The notes under the pieces were generated by a model. The model saw only the letters and a program-made list of their open reading frames with translations, did not search any database and was not told where the DNA came from. The position numbers were made by a program, and so were the translations under genes. A DNA stretch of 64,000 bases from Amorphochlora amoebiformis. Its lineage: Eukaryota; Cercozoa; Chlorarachniophyceae. The stretch lies in NCBI GenBank assembly GCA_054601695.1, contig BAAHQB010000041.1, forward strand, positions 930,001 to 994,000, read 5' to 3'. This document shows positions 38,765-53,170 of the stretch, piece by piece. The number at the start of each line of letters is the position of its first letter. The first letter of the stretch is position 1.

Positions 38765-39101
38765 CAGTCAACTTATCCTACTGCGCAGTACCATTCGGAG
38801 AAGTTCGGTATAATAGTTACATTCATCTCGATATATATATTCAGATTCTATGCATACGTTTGTACTATATACATATATATATATATACGCACATGTGTAT
38901 AAATACATGTATTCTTTTCTATAAATAATGCTGTGGTATTGTATGTTACACACATTTACATACATACATGCATATGTAAATATATGTAAGAACATACATA
39001 TGTGTATGCTTGTATTTATGAATGTAGGTGTATGTATTTACACATTTATATACACATATAGAACAATATATATATATATATATATCAATATAAATATGTA
39101 C

Positions 39102-39197
<96 letters not shown>

Positions 39198-39474
39198 ATA
39201 TATATATATCATATATGTATAAATACATATTCATATACGGATATATATATATATATATATATGTTCTTGCATACCATACATATGCGTATCTACACATAGG
39301 TAACCTGTTTATCAACTCTATTGCGGAGTCGACGCTAAGAGGCATGGTATAGTACAGCATTACAAATATATACATATATATATGTATTTATCGCACATTA
39401 ATATACATATATATATATATATATACATACATTTTTATATAGATAGTTATATATACACATATATATATATTTAT

Positions 39475-39519
<45 letters not shown>

Positions 39520-40073
39520 GTGTACATATCACCTTAATTTCATTGCGCCCTAATCGCATGGACCTTAGGTATAGGTTTGAGGTGGGGCGCCACCTTGGCT
39601 ATGGGATTAATTGGGGCCACTATATATAATATATATATATACATATATATAAATAATATACATATATATACACATATGTATATATGTATATACATATATA
39701 TATATATATATATTAAATATATATATATATCATATATATATATATATATATAAATCTATAGGGTTAAGGTGGGACGCCACCTTAACTATAGGGTTAACGT
39801 GGGTGCCCTAAAATGGAGCCACACCTTAAGCTTATATATATATATATATATTATATACACACATATATATATATATGCATACATATATATATATATATAT
39901 ATATACACTCACATATATATATATAGCTAAGGTGAAGAACCACTTTAACCCTATTCTATATTTACATTATGTACGGCATATACTTTGGTAGGACATCGAC
40001 TGGTTATTTGGCCCATTTGCGTTCGAAAGGGTAAGAATCAATAAAGATGATTATGTAAGTACACATAATAACC

Positions 40074-40115
<42 letters not shown>

Positions 40116-40311
40116 TCATATGTATATATATGTATATATATATATATATATTATATATATATGTATATATATATTAGGGATTATGTATACACAACGTTTG
40201 TATGTGAACTATGTATATGCAGAAAGTACATATTCAGAAAATAGCTCATTACTGGACTAATCACAACGGCGAGATGTGGGATGCTCAGGTCTGTATTCTA
40301 TTATATATATA

Positions 40312-40349
<38 letters not shown>

Positions 40350-40524
40350 TATACAGATCCTACCTATGGTGAAAGCCATCCAACATGGAGTTCGGTTTAT
40401 CTCAGGTAATAGTACATTTTAATGTATGTGTAGATATATATATCTACAAATACAATTTATGTATATATATATGTGTGTGTGTATAAATGTATATGTATAT
40501 ATATGGAGAAATATACACACATGT

Positions 40525-40557
<33 letters not shown>

Positions 40558-40698
40558 AGAATGTGTATATATACACAAATATATATAGATATATATTCAT
40601 ATATGTTGCATATATATACACATATATACTCACACATATATATATATATTATGTATATATATATATATATTTTATGTATATATATATAATAATAATAA

Positions 40699-40736
<38 letters not shown>

Positions 40737-40879
40737 ATAATAAGTGTATATATATATATATAATAATAATTATAATAGTAAATAAATATATATATCATAT
40801 ATATGCATATATTTATATATATATATATATATATGTGTATTGATGTGTATGTATGCAATAGATGTAATATATCAATACA

Positions 40880-40913
<34 letters not shown>

Positions 40914-41204
40914 GTATACATATATATATATGTATATGTACATATATATATAATATATAATATATATATATATTATTTACAAATAGATACGAAAACACAT
41001 ACATTTATGTATAATATATATGTGTACTACATATGTAAATATAACATACATTTATATATATATATATATATGTATATACGTATGCATATTACAGTTGCGA
41101 TTCCCTTTCGAGCGAGTTTGGTTATGCGGGGGGAGGAGGAAGGGAACTTTAGGTGTGATATGTCTAAATATCTGACTAGGATTAATATCAGCAGAATGTT
41201 TTGA
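33628..41204 (+). CDS. unrecognised 205-residue protein in 12 exons, one exon duplicated
   Basis: Exons: 33628-33659, 34937-34988, 35900-35927, 36490-36536, 36892-36939, 37371-37430, 38000-38039 or 38768-38807, 39300-39346, 39992-40030, 40223-40288, 40357-40405, 41095-41204. With one copy of the 40-nt exon the coding length is 618 nt and all phases match; stop TGA is at 41202-41204. The protein begins [20 protein letters not shown] and contains [47 protein letters not shown] and [20 protein letters not shown]. It has no obvious signal peptide or transmembrane helix. It is rich in aromatic residues and Met and looks globular. I do not recognise a family and assign no function. The consistent phases and the restrained amino-acid composition are the evidence that it is real. 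Confidence 0.7.
34615..34850 (+). repeat. polypurine tract
   Basis: GAGA/GGGA-rich tract with a duplicated unit (GGAAAGCACCAGGCGGAG occurs twice, near 34705 and 34735). It lies in intron 1 of the unknown plus-strand gene and upstream of the candidate 5' exons of the ankyrin gene. Similar purine-rich tracts are at 2840-3000, 43180-43320, 43490-43650, 45290-45480, 48640-48750 and 51060-51170. Confidence 0.8.
35440..35565. repeat. three-copy 36-bp minisatellite
   Basis: Units reading CATATGAATACATACTATAT followed by GTTTCATACATATG repeat three times with few changes, in the intron before exon 35900-35927 of the unknown plus-strand gene. Confidence 0.85.
37485..39035 (+). repeat. 0.77-kb tandem direct duplication carrying an exon
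   Basis: The segment at about 37485-38265 is repeated at about 38270-39035. Non-repetitive parts are nearly identical: the block starting at 37541 matches 38326, the block around 37905-37945 matches 38670-38710, and the exon at 38000-38039 matches 38768-38807 base for base. Copies differ mainly in (TA)n length plus scattered substitutions, which points to a recent event. Each copy holds the 40-nt exon of the surrounding plus-strand gene with its splice sites, plus a second conserved unique block of unknown role. Confidence 0.9.
39530..39960. repeat. intronic palindromic GGTGGGRCGCCACC repeats
   Basis: Three related blocks, 39535-39622, 39757-39835 and 39925-39957, share AAGGTGGGACGCCACCTTAA-type palindromes and GGGTTAA joints. 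They are embedded in (TA)n in the intron between exons 39300-39346 and 39992-40030. Confidence 0.7.
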
Positions 41205-42065
41205 TAGATGAAAATTGTGCTCAGGTTCATTTCCAAACGTAAGAAGCAACTGGACGCCCTTTTACCTGTTTTGGAAAGAGAATTTAATCGATCTACAGCC
41301 GCTATGATTGGAAATTTGAGCTAAAATCTTGAAAATCATTATCATGATATGCAGATATCGAAATATCGATCTCACTCGGAATTACCGTTTCAGAAACTAG
41401 ATCGCTATGTTGCTCTAGCTAGCCAGGTAATAATCCGATATCTCCAAGCGACCTTGAGCCTTGTCTAGCTACTACTGATGAAAGATCCAGTCCTAGTCAA
41501 ATCCACGCGGTCTCTCATAGCAGAGTCTATCACGTTAGTATGTGCTAGTATATACAGTTACTAGTTATACTTTTACAATGATATATACTATCTAGATTAT
41601 ATACCACTAAGAGTCTAAGACGTACTAAAAACTAGAAAAAGCTAGACTACGATATGATTATAGCTATGAACTTTAGCACTGACTAGACTGATACATAATA
41701 TACACGTACCACAGTAAAAATCTCAGGCTTAGTCTTTGTATTAGCTAGCGTACTAACTCAGGCAGAATCTAGAGAATAACCACCTAAATCACTAGTAATC
41801 TAAGATCTCGAAGATGAACGATAAAAATTGATGTATACACTGTGATTGATTCGGCACAATTTGCATGCGCATCTACTAGTATAAACCTCAACAACAGCGA
41901 ATCATGGGTTAAAATTATTATATATTTCCTCCCTTTTAGCCCTTTTCTCTCTTTTTTTCGTCGAAACGCTTCAAAATCAGGGTATCTAGGGTATAATTTT
42001 TTTCCTGCATGAGCTCATGGAATGATAATCTTGAAGAGCAAACAGTTTTATTATCCTGAATAATA
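41205..42065. other. convergent intergenic spacer, CTAG-rich
   Basis: 861 bp between the stop of the plus-strand unknown gene (41204) and the stop of the minus-strand lectin gene (42066). Unlike the introns it has almost no (TA)n and is of mixed composition, with many CTAG tetramers between about 41390 and 41880. A 68-codon minus-strand open stretch at 41936-42142 overlaps the lectin gene terminus in another frame and is not called. It must hold both 3' UTRs. Confidence 0.6.
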
Positions 42066-42219
42066 TTATCGAAACCTGTTGGATTCTGAATTAAACGTTT
42101 GCACAAGGCTTTTCTTGCTGTTCGAGAAATCCTTAGATACACTTCCTTTTTTCAGATCTGGTTCTTGCTCGATGAAGCTAAATCCCGCAACTGGAGTTGC
42201 GCACCTATAATACAAATGA

Positions 42220-42252
<33 letters not shown>

Positions 42253-42377
42253 GTATATCAACGTAGATATGTGTATAAATATTAATATGTGTATGTATAC
42301 ATGTATATATATATGTATAATTTATATGTATATATATGTGTATATATATACATATGTATATGTATATACATTTTTAC

Positions 42378-42419
<42 letters not shown>

Positions 42420-43097
42420 GAAATCCACTTCAATATCTCGAAGTTTCTGGCCATTAGAAAGGTATACTACCAGAAAAACATGGCGTACTGGCACTCGTGT
42501 GTATTCCAATAGTCGCGCACAGATGTGATATGCATGCAACTCCCAACTGCCTTGCCTACAAATATATGTATAGACATCTGTATATATATATATATGTATA
42601 TATATATTTATAAATATATATATATATATAAATGGGCATGTGAATGAATAGAATACTGGGCTACAGCTATATAAAGACCGTGCGAACAGGAACATATGCA
42701 AAATAGTGGTTTAATACCCGAGGGAAGAAGATGGAATGAGAGGATAAGAGAGGGAGAAGGAAGTTCAGAGATATTACTGTTCCATTTGTCGTAGTTAAAT
42801 ACCGATCCATCTATCCAATTCCAATTTCTGTGTAATATATAAACCTTATAAATATAAAACTATGTATCTGCATATAATATTTGGAGTACCCGTTGGCGTC
42901 AGGCTCAGCCCCTAACATCCCTCCATACCCTATATCCGAACAGACCTATAATTATAATAAAAGGGATACAAATATGAAAGTCATATTTATATATGACGTA
43001 CGTGTATGTATGGTTATTTATTTACATATAAAATATGGTTATTTATTTAGATATAACATATGGTTATTTATTTATATATGTATTTATATATATGTTT

Positions 43098-43137
<40 letters not shown>

Positions 43138-43891
43138 AATGGAGAAATGTGTGTTTAAATTGGCATCTCCCTCTAGCCATAGGGAGAGAGAGAGAGAGAG
43201 AATACGAGAAAGAGAGAGATATAACAAAGCAAGAGATAAATGCACAGGTTAGTGAGAGAGAGTGAGAGAGGTGAAAGAGGGAATATCACAGAGGGAAAGG
43301 TAGAGATAGAGAGAACCTTAGAAAGTGCTTTGTTTTCTTCGTCTGAGTGCACTGACGCTAAATCTAACCCGTACTGCTTACACCGAGTACGAGCCTTGTC
43401 TTTCGGAAGCATTTCCTATGATACGAACACATATTAAGTATGTATGTATGTAAATGTACACATATACGTATAAATTTGTTCGTTGAAAAAAAGGAGAGGG
43501 AGAAAAGAGCGTGAAAAAAGGAAAGAAAGATATGGAGATTACCCAAACAAGACTAGATGAGAGAAAGAGAAAACGTTTAGACGAGGTTAAGTGAGAGAGA
43601 AAGAGAAAAGGAAAAAGAGAGAGAGACAGAAAGCAGGAGAAAGAAGAGGAGAATGGGGAATTATAAAAACCTTTATGAAGCGGAAGAGTCGTTTTCCCAG
43701 TAGAACCGTGTATATATCGAATGGCACGGCCATACGCTGAACATATACGTCTTCATTATATATATATATACATATATATATCACATGCATATGTGTTCTA
43801 TATGTATATATATATATATATGTATGTTTATGTGTGTATACATACATTTACATATATAAATAAACTGTATACATGTATATAATAGAGTTGT

Positions 43892-43946
<55 letters not shown>

Positions 43947-44177
43947 ATATATATTCACAGCATTTTCATGATGTGTATGTGTGTATGTATGTAGTATATA
44001 TATTTATATATTTATATATATAAATATACATAGAAAATATACCAATATATCTGTATATTTAATACATTGTAATACATAATATACTACATATGGCTAAATG
44101 ATACGAAGGATACCACACCGTTCGATTAGAAGCGGCAATCGCGACGTTTTCATTACCAGATACTTGCTTCCGTTCAA
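42066..44177 (-). other. C-type lectin domain 2 and C-terminal tail
   Basis: Sub-feature of the secreted lectin gene. Exons 44114-44177 to 42066-42204 encode [78 protein letters not shown], then a tail [20 protein letters not shown]. This is a full CTLD with all four core cysteines. The acceptor of exon 42471-42539 was chosen by phase (TTGGGAG then TTGC); an acceptor 15 nt upstream would break the frame. The stop is TAA at 42066-42068. Confidence 0.8.
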
Positions 44178-44273
44178 CTGGTGAGGCAGCCTTACATATA
44201 ATGTATTTTTGTATATATGTATAATTATAATGTACATGTCATGTATGTGTATATAACTCTATGCAAACATATG

Positions 44274-44318
<45 letters not shown>

Positions 44319-44507
44319 TATATTGAGTGTTTAGCACAACAACAAATGTTACCGTTTGAGGAGCATCAACCACTCTAGTAATCATTTGGATCTCTTTCTC
44401 CACGTTCTTCCCTGGAACTGTGTACATACAATAACATCTATGTTTATATATATAAAAATATATTAATATATACTATATGTAATATCGAACACCTACTGTT
44501 ACACGTT

Positions 44508-44545
<38 letters not shown>

Positions 44546-44671
44546 GTTATATGCTGACCTGGAGAATTAGGTTGTTGAATCTTTTCGACATTTCCAATAA
44601 TCCCAAACAAAACCAAAGAATAATTAGGTCAGAGGCTATAAAGGTAGTGAAACAACAATTACATACATATC

Positions 44672-44713
<42 letters not shown>

Positions 44714-44726
44714 CACACACACAGAT

Positions 44727-44769
<43 letters not shown>

Positions 44770-44835
44770 CTAATATTTTTACGTAATAAAGATACATTTA
44801 TACATACCTACATCTTTGTCTATGTGTGTATTGAC

Positions 44836-44880
<45 letters not shown>

Positions 44881-45073
44881 CATAAAGTTGTTAATATAAA
44901 CTTGATAGGTTTTGTAATGTGTATACAGTGTCCATGTATTTCGTGTAGGTATATGATTTAAATATCTTCGTATGCACTTTTATTTATGTAATATACATAC
45001 ATATCTTCATATGTACTTTTCTTTATGCACACACACATATATGTACATATATTTTTTATACGTTAGAATGCAC

Positions 45074-45104
<31 letters not shown>

Positions 45105-46389
45105 TGTAATATATTTATATACAAGATATATATATATATATATATACATATCTGTGTGTGTATAAATATGTAATTACCATTTCTACATCATCTGCAGAGA
45201 TCGTATTGAAATCTCCTGGTTGTGGCTTGGTAGAGCACCAGAATTGATGCTTCACGTTATTGCACACCTAGGTATCCGACAGAGATAAAAAAAAAATTAG
45301 AGGGGAGAGAAAGAGAAAGGGAGCGAGAAAGAGAGTAGAGATACAGAAAGTGGAGGGAAAGAGAGAGACAAACAAAAAAGAAGATCGAGATTAGTGGAGA
45401 CAGCAAGAAAGAGAGAGGCCGAGAGGATAGCAGCGGGAGAGAATGAAAGAGCGAGCGAGAGGAGAGAAAGGAAACAGGGGCGTATGTGTATATGTATATA
45501 AAAATATGCATATATATATATGTATGATGTATATATATATATATATATATAATAATATAAATTTGTATGTGTATGTAGGTGTTTAATATGATAGTGAACA
45601 TGCTGGGATGATAAACAGGTAATTATATTACATGACTACACATACATATTTATATATATATATATATATATATATTGCATTACATGTTACAAATTACCTA
45701 ACACACAATACAAAAATAATTATATTACACACTCATACAGAAACAATATATATATATATATATATATTTATTTTTATATGTAAATATATATATATATATA
45801 TACTTATATATATATATATACATATACAAACATTTTTATTATATATATATATATAAATAAAACGTGAAGGATATGTACAAAGTCCTATCCTATTGAGAAG
45901 TTTGAAAAGAAAATAAAACTCTTTCTCTAATTTTGCAGCAAGTGTAGAGATATTCGAACCACGTTTTTTTTTAATTTTCTCTTTCTTCCTCTTAACCTCA
46001 TTTTATATTATTTCTACTACATTCCTCTTTCTTTCCTTTTCATATCCTCCCCTTCTTCGTTTATTTTCCTTCCTTTTTAGCCTTTTATCGTTAGGTTTAA
46101 ATCCTCATGTTTAAATCCTCATGCGAACGAGAGAGACACAGAGGAGGAAACTGTACATGAAATCTATATTGTATACATGCCTGAGGTATCCATGTCCCCT
46201 TGGTTGTGAACACGGCACAATCGGGTAGACCAGCGACTCTTTTCGGAGTTTCAAACTGGACGAAATCGAGGGGGCTTCCATCGTGCCATTCCTATGGTGA
46301 AAATACATAGGTGTATATATAATGTGTTTTTGTGTATAAGGTGTGTTATATCAGTACGTGAACTATTTTGGAAATCTAAGTATGTTAAC

Positions 46390-46421
<32 letters not shown>

Positions 46422-46433
46422 GCATCACACACA

Positions 46434-46482
<49 letters not shown>

Positions 46483-46832
46483 CCCATCCGGCGCCCACTG
46501 GTTGAATTCCGATGAGAGTGATCTGAGTTTAGGGTTAGGATAAGGTATGGGTTAATTGGGATATGTTTAAGCTGGTTAGGCTAACGGATACCTTTTTGTA
46601 TTTCAGGAGTTTTTGAACCAAGGCTTGATTCTCCTTCTATATATACACATATATATACACATATATATATATATGTAATTTATAAGATATATATAATATA
46701 ATTTCTATGCATATATAAATACATTTACAATATATTTTAACACATGGTGTGACATAATACCACACATATGTAAAGTATATAACATATGTATCTATATCTA
46801 TCTATAAATATGTATATATATATATTTATATT

Positions 46833-46875
<43 letters not shown>

Positions 46876-47206
46876 CTAATACATGCTCATACAGTACATA
46901 TATCTTAGTGTATACCTGTGAATGTACCGAGGCTAGGTACATACCGTATCTTCTGCACTTAGTTATAGCGTCAGTCTATGGTTAGTTATAGTGTTAAGGC
47001 TATGTTGGTTAGTGTGGTGGGTTGATACCTTTGACAGTGGGGTGGTGAGAAGTCGAAACACTCTCCCTCCAACAAGAACCTGTATCACAGCAATACATTT
47101 AATATATATCTACATATTACGTTATATATAAACTATACACATTGTATACATATACATATATATATATATACATATATGTATATATATATATTATATTATA
47201 TTGTAT

Positions 47207-47240
<34 letters not shown>

Positions 47241-47725
47241 AATATATATATATTTAAAAATATATATATATATATGTACATATATATAAATATGTATGTA
47301 TATATAATATATACATGCGGTTTTTATGCGTATTCATTTTTTTTAGATAAAATTCAAATGTAATATATATATGTGTATGTATATATATATTTGTGTGCAA
47401 CAAAATGTCTGTATATACGTAGTCATTATAGTTTTACTTACGAATTGCTCGAAAAAACCTTTCCGAACTACCCAACCCTAGTAATCCTAATCCTCCTAAT
47501 CCTAACCTTAACCCTGCTTTAGCTCCAACCCTGAATTCTACCCATTCTAACCGTAACCTAGCCTGAATTGACCGTGTAATTGTCCATCGGTATAGTTTGA
47601 AATGTGGGCTGAGGAGTAGGTTTGGATGCACGTTTCTCGGATAGGACCTGGGATATATATATGTGTGTATATAGATCCATACATATATATATATATATTA
47701 TATACATATATAAATATATATATAT

Positions 47726-47777
<52 letters not shown>

Positions 47778-48105
47778 TATGTATATTACAAATTTACAGA
47801 TCTGTAGTATACACATCTTTATTCATATGGAGTGTATATAGTGTATATACATCTATGTAGTGTGTAAATATGTATGGATATCTTGTACATATATGTTTTA
47901 AAAAGTATGTAGTATATATCTTTACTGATATTATAATGCAAACTTCATCATAATTACCAGCGGAGGCGGGAAATTCGATAGGGATTTAGGTGATATTCTG
48001 ATTTGCACACAAATATCTACTTAATACATATTTATATATCAATATACACATATGTATTTATATTTTTTTACATATATGTATATAAATGTGAATATGTTAT
48101 ACATG

Positions 48106-48160
<55 letters not shown>

Positions 48161-50183
48161 GTACATCCACTCGCACACAAACAACTCAAATACTACAATC
48201 GGGGACACCAACTTAAACGGAAGGAAACAAAAACACTGAATTCAGGGAAAGTACGCAATTCTCACCTCTTGAGGTATGGAGTTGGGTATTTGGTTGGAGA
48301 AACGGTTGGGGTAGGTGTGGGAGAAGATGTGGGACAAGCCTAATGTAGTAGTTAGATGGTGTTAAGTTTCTTGGATCAGGGTTTGCGTTGCCTAAGGCTA
48401 GGGGGTTAGGTTAATAAGGGCTAATTTTACTTCATTTGTAACCAAGAGTAAAGCGTGCCAAAGATAGGGGTAGGGGAGGAGCGGAAAATCAGGGCTAGCT
48501 CTGTTGTCATTTGCAGATAGGCGCCGAGGTTAGGGTTGGTTAGGGTGAAGGTTTGAGCTACTGTGGGGGTGTGGGACGGAGAGTCGGTGGCGGGACGCTC
48601 AACAAGAACCTAGAGGTTGAGATTTATTCTTGGTGGGCTTCAAGGAAGAAAGGAAGAGAGGGAGAGCGGAGAATGGGAGGGAAGGTTACAAGATCGATGG
48701 GTGAGACGGAGAGAGAGAGGAGGAGAGAGGAAGGGTGGGGAGAAATGATGATCTCCAACCGCTTCGGTTTCCAATGGCTCACCGTCGGCATCATCGATCC
48801 AAACCGACATGCTGTCGCTCTGATACATATATATATAGAGATATATATATCTGTAATATATACATTATATATTTTTACATATATGGGTATAGTTTCTGCA
48901 CAAACATTATCTTTCCTCACCTGAAGGCATATCAAGAGGAAAGCACGAAAAAATTTTCTCAATATCCGTACCAAGCATCCTACGGAGAAGTCGTAACTGT
49001 CGACGCCGTTGACGAATCTCCGAGTCGTACTCACGGAGTAGACATGACTTTCTCCACAACCAACACTACCCATCGTCATAACCTGAGGTTTACAATCAAG
49101 CTGTATTAACAAGCATCTAAAAATATGAATTTGTCCACACTCTACGTGACGCTTGAACGAGGCTGTAAATCCAATACGACTGCGTGCTTGACACGAAGAC
49201 CATCCCGGGAATCTAAGGAATTGAAATCCCGGGGATCCCGGAAATCCTTTGTTATTCTTCTTCTTGGATATTCCAAAGCTATATATATATACAGATATTC
49301 GAGTTTAAGATATGAGAGCTATTCTCGCTGAACTGGTTGACGGGGTTGACAAGCCAAGATGACTTGGGTCACTCTCCTTCCCCTCTGAAACCTGTATTTT
49401 GCTTTATTTTCCACCCGATAGGTGGAGCAAGAAGTATATTGCTATGGATTTACACGGTCGATATGTGTCATTTGACTTTTCAAGGACCAATCATAACACT
49501 GCCAGTGGCCCGCTGCTCGTAGCAATAAATGTTGGTGACCTCCCGCGCTTGACATAAATGCCCACAAACTATAAGTTACATACACATATTAAGTACATCA
49601 GCTACCTCAAAATCATCCCCAGCGCGGGGATCCACCGACCATGTCGACTGGATATTCGCATCGCATTGGGCCTGCAGCATATGTGATTCAAGTGAATACA
49701 CAAACAAATACATATATATATATATTTAGTATAATATAAATATATGTATTACATACGTAATATTATAAAACTAACCCGAAACTCGTACACGCTATTTTTC
49801 TTATTACTACGGCGACGAATCTAGGTAAGCGTTAGGGTTAGCATTAGGGTTAGCATTAGAGTTAGCATCAGGGCTAGCTAAGCATTAAGGGTTAGATCAG
49901 GCTTGATTGTGTTGAATACATCGATTCCTTTAAGTAGGCTATGAGGGCAAAGGACAACATCCGCGGCCATAATCTGAACGAAGAATATCAGAATAGGGAA
50001 GAGATAGGGAGAGAGAAGAGAGCAAGAAACCTTAGAATTATCGGGCTTCCAGCCTCCAGACCTAAAGACGTAATAGATCTACATATACATATTTTCATGC
50101 ATGTATTTACATAAATAAATAAATAAATATATATATATATATAATTATAAATGTATGTACATATATAAGTATATGTATATAAT

Positions 50184-50227
<44 letters not shown>

Positions 50228-51174
50228 GTAAATATGTACCACTCAGTGAATCGGCCATCGACAGCACTCTTGAGTTGAAGCTGATAAGCGTAACGGCTTG
50301 TGTTGGAAAAACGCCTAATAACATCAACACGTAAATTTATCTCTATACCAGTATGCATATGTACGTTATATCAAAATTTTGTACATATTTGTATGAGATT
50401 ACCTCCAAGAGAATCCACTAATACCGGAGTCAAATAAGCTGTAGCATCCGTACGGACCTTTGAAGAATAAATGACGTTGACAATACCCCTTTCATTCTCT
50501 GAATCTCACTCCATCTCTAGGCTTTATCTCTCTTTCATTTTTCCACAAACTATGCTATATGTATCTATATATTGAGCGTATAGCATGAATATATGTTTAT
50601 ATATGTATAAATATATTTAGATAGTTTACATCCATACATATAAACATACATACATATATATTTATATGTATATCTGTAGAATTATATATATAAATATATA
50701 TATATATATATCCTACGCTCGTATTGCTCGATCTTGACGTGGTTCTTAAGACGCTCTAAAAAGACAAGACACTTGCCTTTGATTATCTGGTTATATATGT
50801 ACATATATGTATATATATATATATGTATGTATATGTTTATGTAACATATTTGACGTGTATATATTACCTGAAATCCCCTAGCTCCACGAGTATTAAGAGA
50901 AATATCGGAGCATTTTCGCACATGAAGTTCAGAACTATTTCCTACAAGAGAAAACTCCAACACCTATACATACGTAGAATATAATATAATGTATATATAT
51001 TATATATATACATATGTATATATATATATATATATGTATAGATATATAATATTCATATATTAAGAGACAGAGGGAAAAAGCAGAGATCCAGGAGAAGCAA
51101 GTAGAGAGAGATTAGATGAAGAAAAATGAGAAGAGAGAGAGAGTTTAGAGAGAGAGTCTGAAAATCATGGAGAG

Positions 51175-51239
<65 letters not shown>

Positions 51240-51328
51240 TTGGATGTCGAGCCTATAAGAGGCACGCAAGCTCCAGCACCGGTATAGGAAAATCTAGTTT
51301 TCTCCATGTTAAGTCCAGGGTTACTGCA

Positions 51329-51386
<58 letters not shown>

Positions 51387-51502
51387 CATGTGAACTATCC
51401 TTTACTATTATGTATTTAATAAATATGTTTTTAAAAAGCATGTATAACATATGTATAATGTAACATCAACATTTCTAATCCACAAAAAACATATACACAC
51501 AC

Positions 51503-51549
<47 letters not shown>

Positions 51550-51628
51550 GTCTTGATTACATGTAACATGTTACTTAACCTGTTTGCCTAGAGCCAGTGC
51601 CCATATATACATATTATATGTAGAAATA

Positions 51629-51670
<42 letters not shown>

Positions 51671-51846
51671 GGCATGTATATGTAACATATTACTTGAACC
51701 CTTTTGCTAATAATGCAGAAACAGCAGCAACGTTAGACTTATAGCATCCGAAGGGCTTCTCCACTGAGAGTGCTCCCGTTTGGGTTGTAGCATCGATCTT
51801 TAGATACGAATATATACATATTTATATACATTGTATACTTTATATA

Positions 51847-51881
<35 letters not shown>

Positions 51882-52371
51882 TATATATGTACATGTATAC
51901 ATTTACATACATATATGTGTCTTTACGTGTTTTTGTATGTAAATATTCATTCTCTCTTTTCTATTCTAACCTGCATGAAATGGAGTACACACTTGTGATC
52001 CGACGAGATGTCAACTCTTAGAGGTCACAATTAGGATTGGAGTTAGTGTTAGACTTCGTTATGGAGAGGCTAGGCGTGAGGGTTATTCCCTATGTGGATG
52101 AGGAAAGTTCATATATGTTGATTCAAGTCGCATCTAATTATATATAAGTATACATGCAGATATATATGTGTACGTATGCAAATGTATATGTATATACATA
52201 TATGTGTATATATATACATGTACATGTATTTACACACACATATATATGCATATATATATATATATATACATATATATGTATGTATACTTATACACATATG
52301 TTAATTTAAATACCCTGTGCATGGTACGGTCTTGTTCATGAAATCGTTAGCCCTGTCATACACATAGAGCA

Positions 52372-52407
<36 letters not shown>

Positions 52408-52661
52408 GAACATATAAATGTATTAATACTCATACCTCTCACATTCTTGCAAACATCGCTCGATAATTAGCGCGGAAGGTTCCTCACTTCTCGCTTCCAG
52501 GATTACTTCATGTTTATATGCCTGCATGGGAAATAAATAGTCGTATATGATATATGTGTATATATATATATATATATGCATAATAATATGCATTATTTGT
52601 ATAATACAAAAACATCTTTTCCTACATGTACATGTTATACATTTACATATATTAAATATGT

Positions 52662-52716
<55 letters not shown>

Positions 52717-52752
52717 CATAATATTTATCATACATCATAATACACAAATATT

Positions 52753-52812
<60 letters not shown>

Positions 52813-53020
52813 TAGATTGACTTCACATACCACTTGATTGAATAACATATCGCCGTGGCACTGAGTATTACGAATGCAAGTTAGTAATAAGCTTATCATA
52901 GCATTCTCGCAATTGAACCTGATCTCCCTCTCTTGTGTATCCACGCAGTAGCCATCCGGGTCGGACCTAAGGGTTTAAGGATACTGTATACAGAAATGTA
53001 GGATATATAAATATGTGTAG

Positions 53021-53052
<32 letters not shown>

Positions 53053-53076
53053 CTCACTCTAGCCCTATACATCATA

Positions 53077-53110
<34 letters not shown>

Positions 53111-53125
53111 TAAAAATATATAATA

Positions 53126-53170
<45 letters not shown>

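Noticed and set aside
41936-42142. Minus-strand 68-codon frame after the lectin gene
   Set aside because: It overlaps the lectin terminal exon in a different frame and lacks an ATG. The phase-matched frame ending at 42066 completes the second lectin domain.
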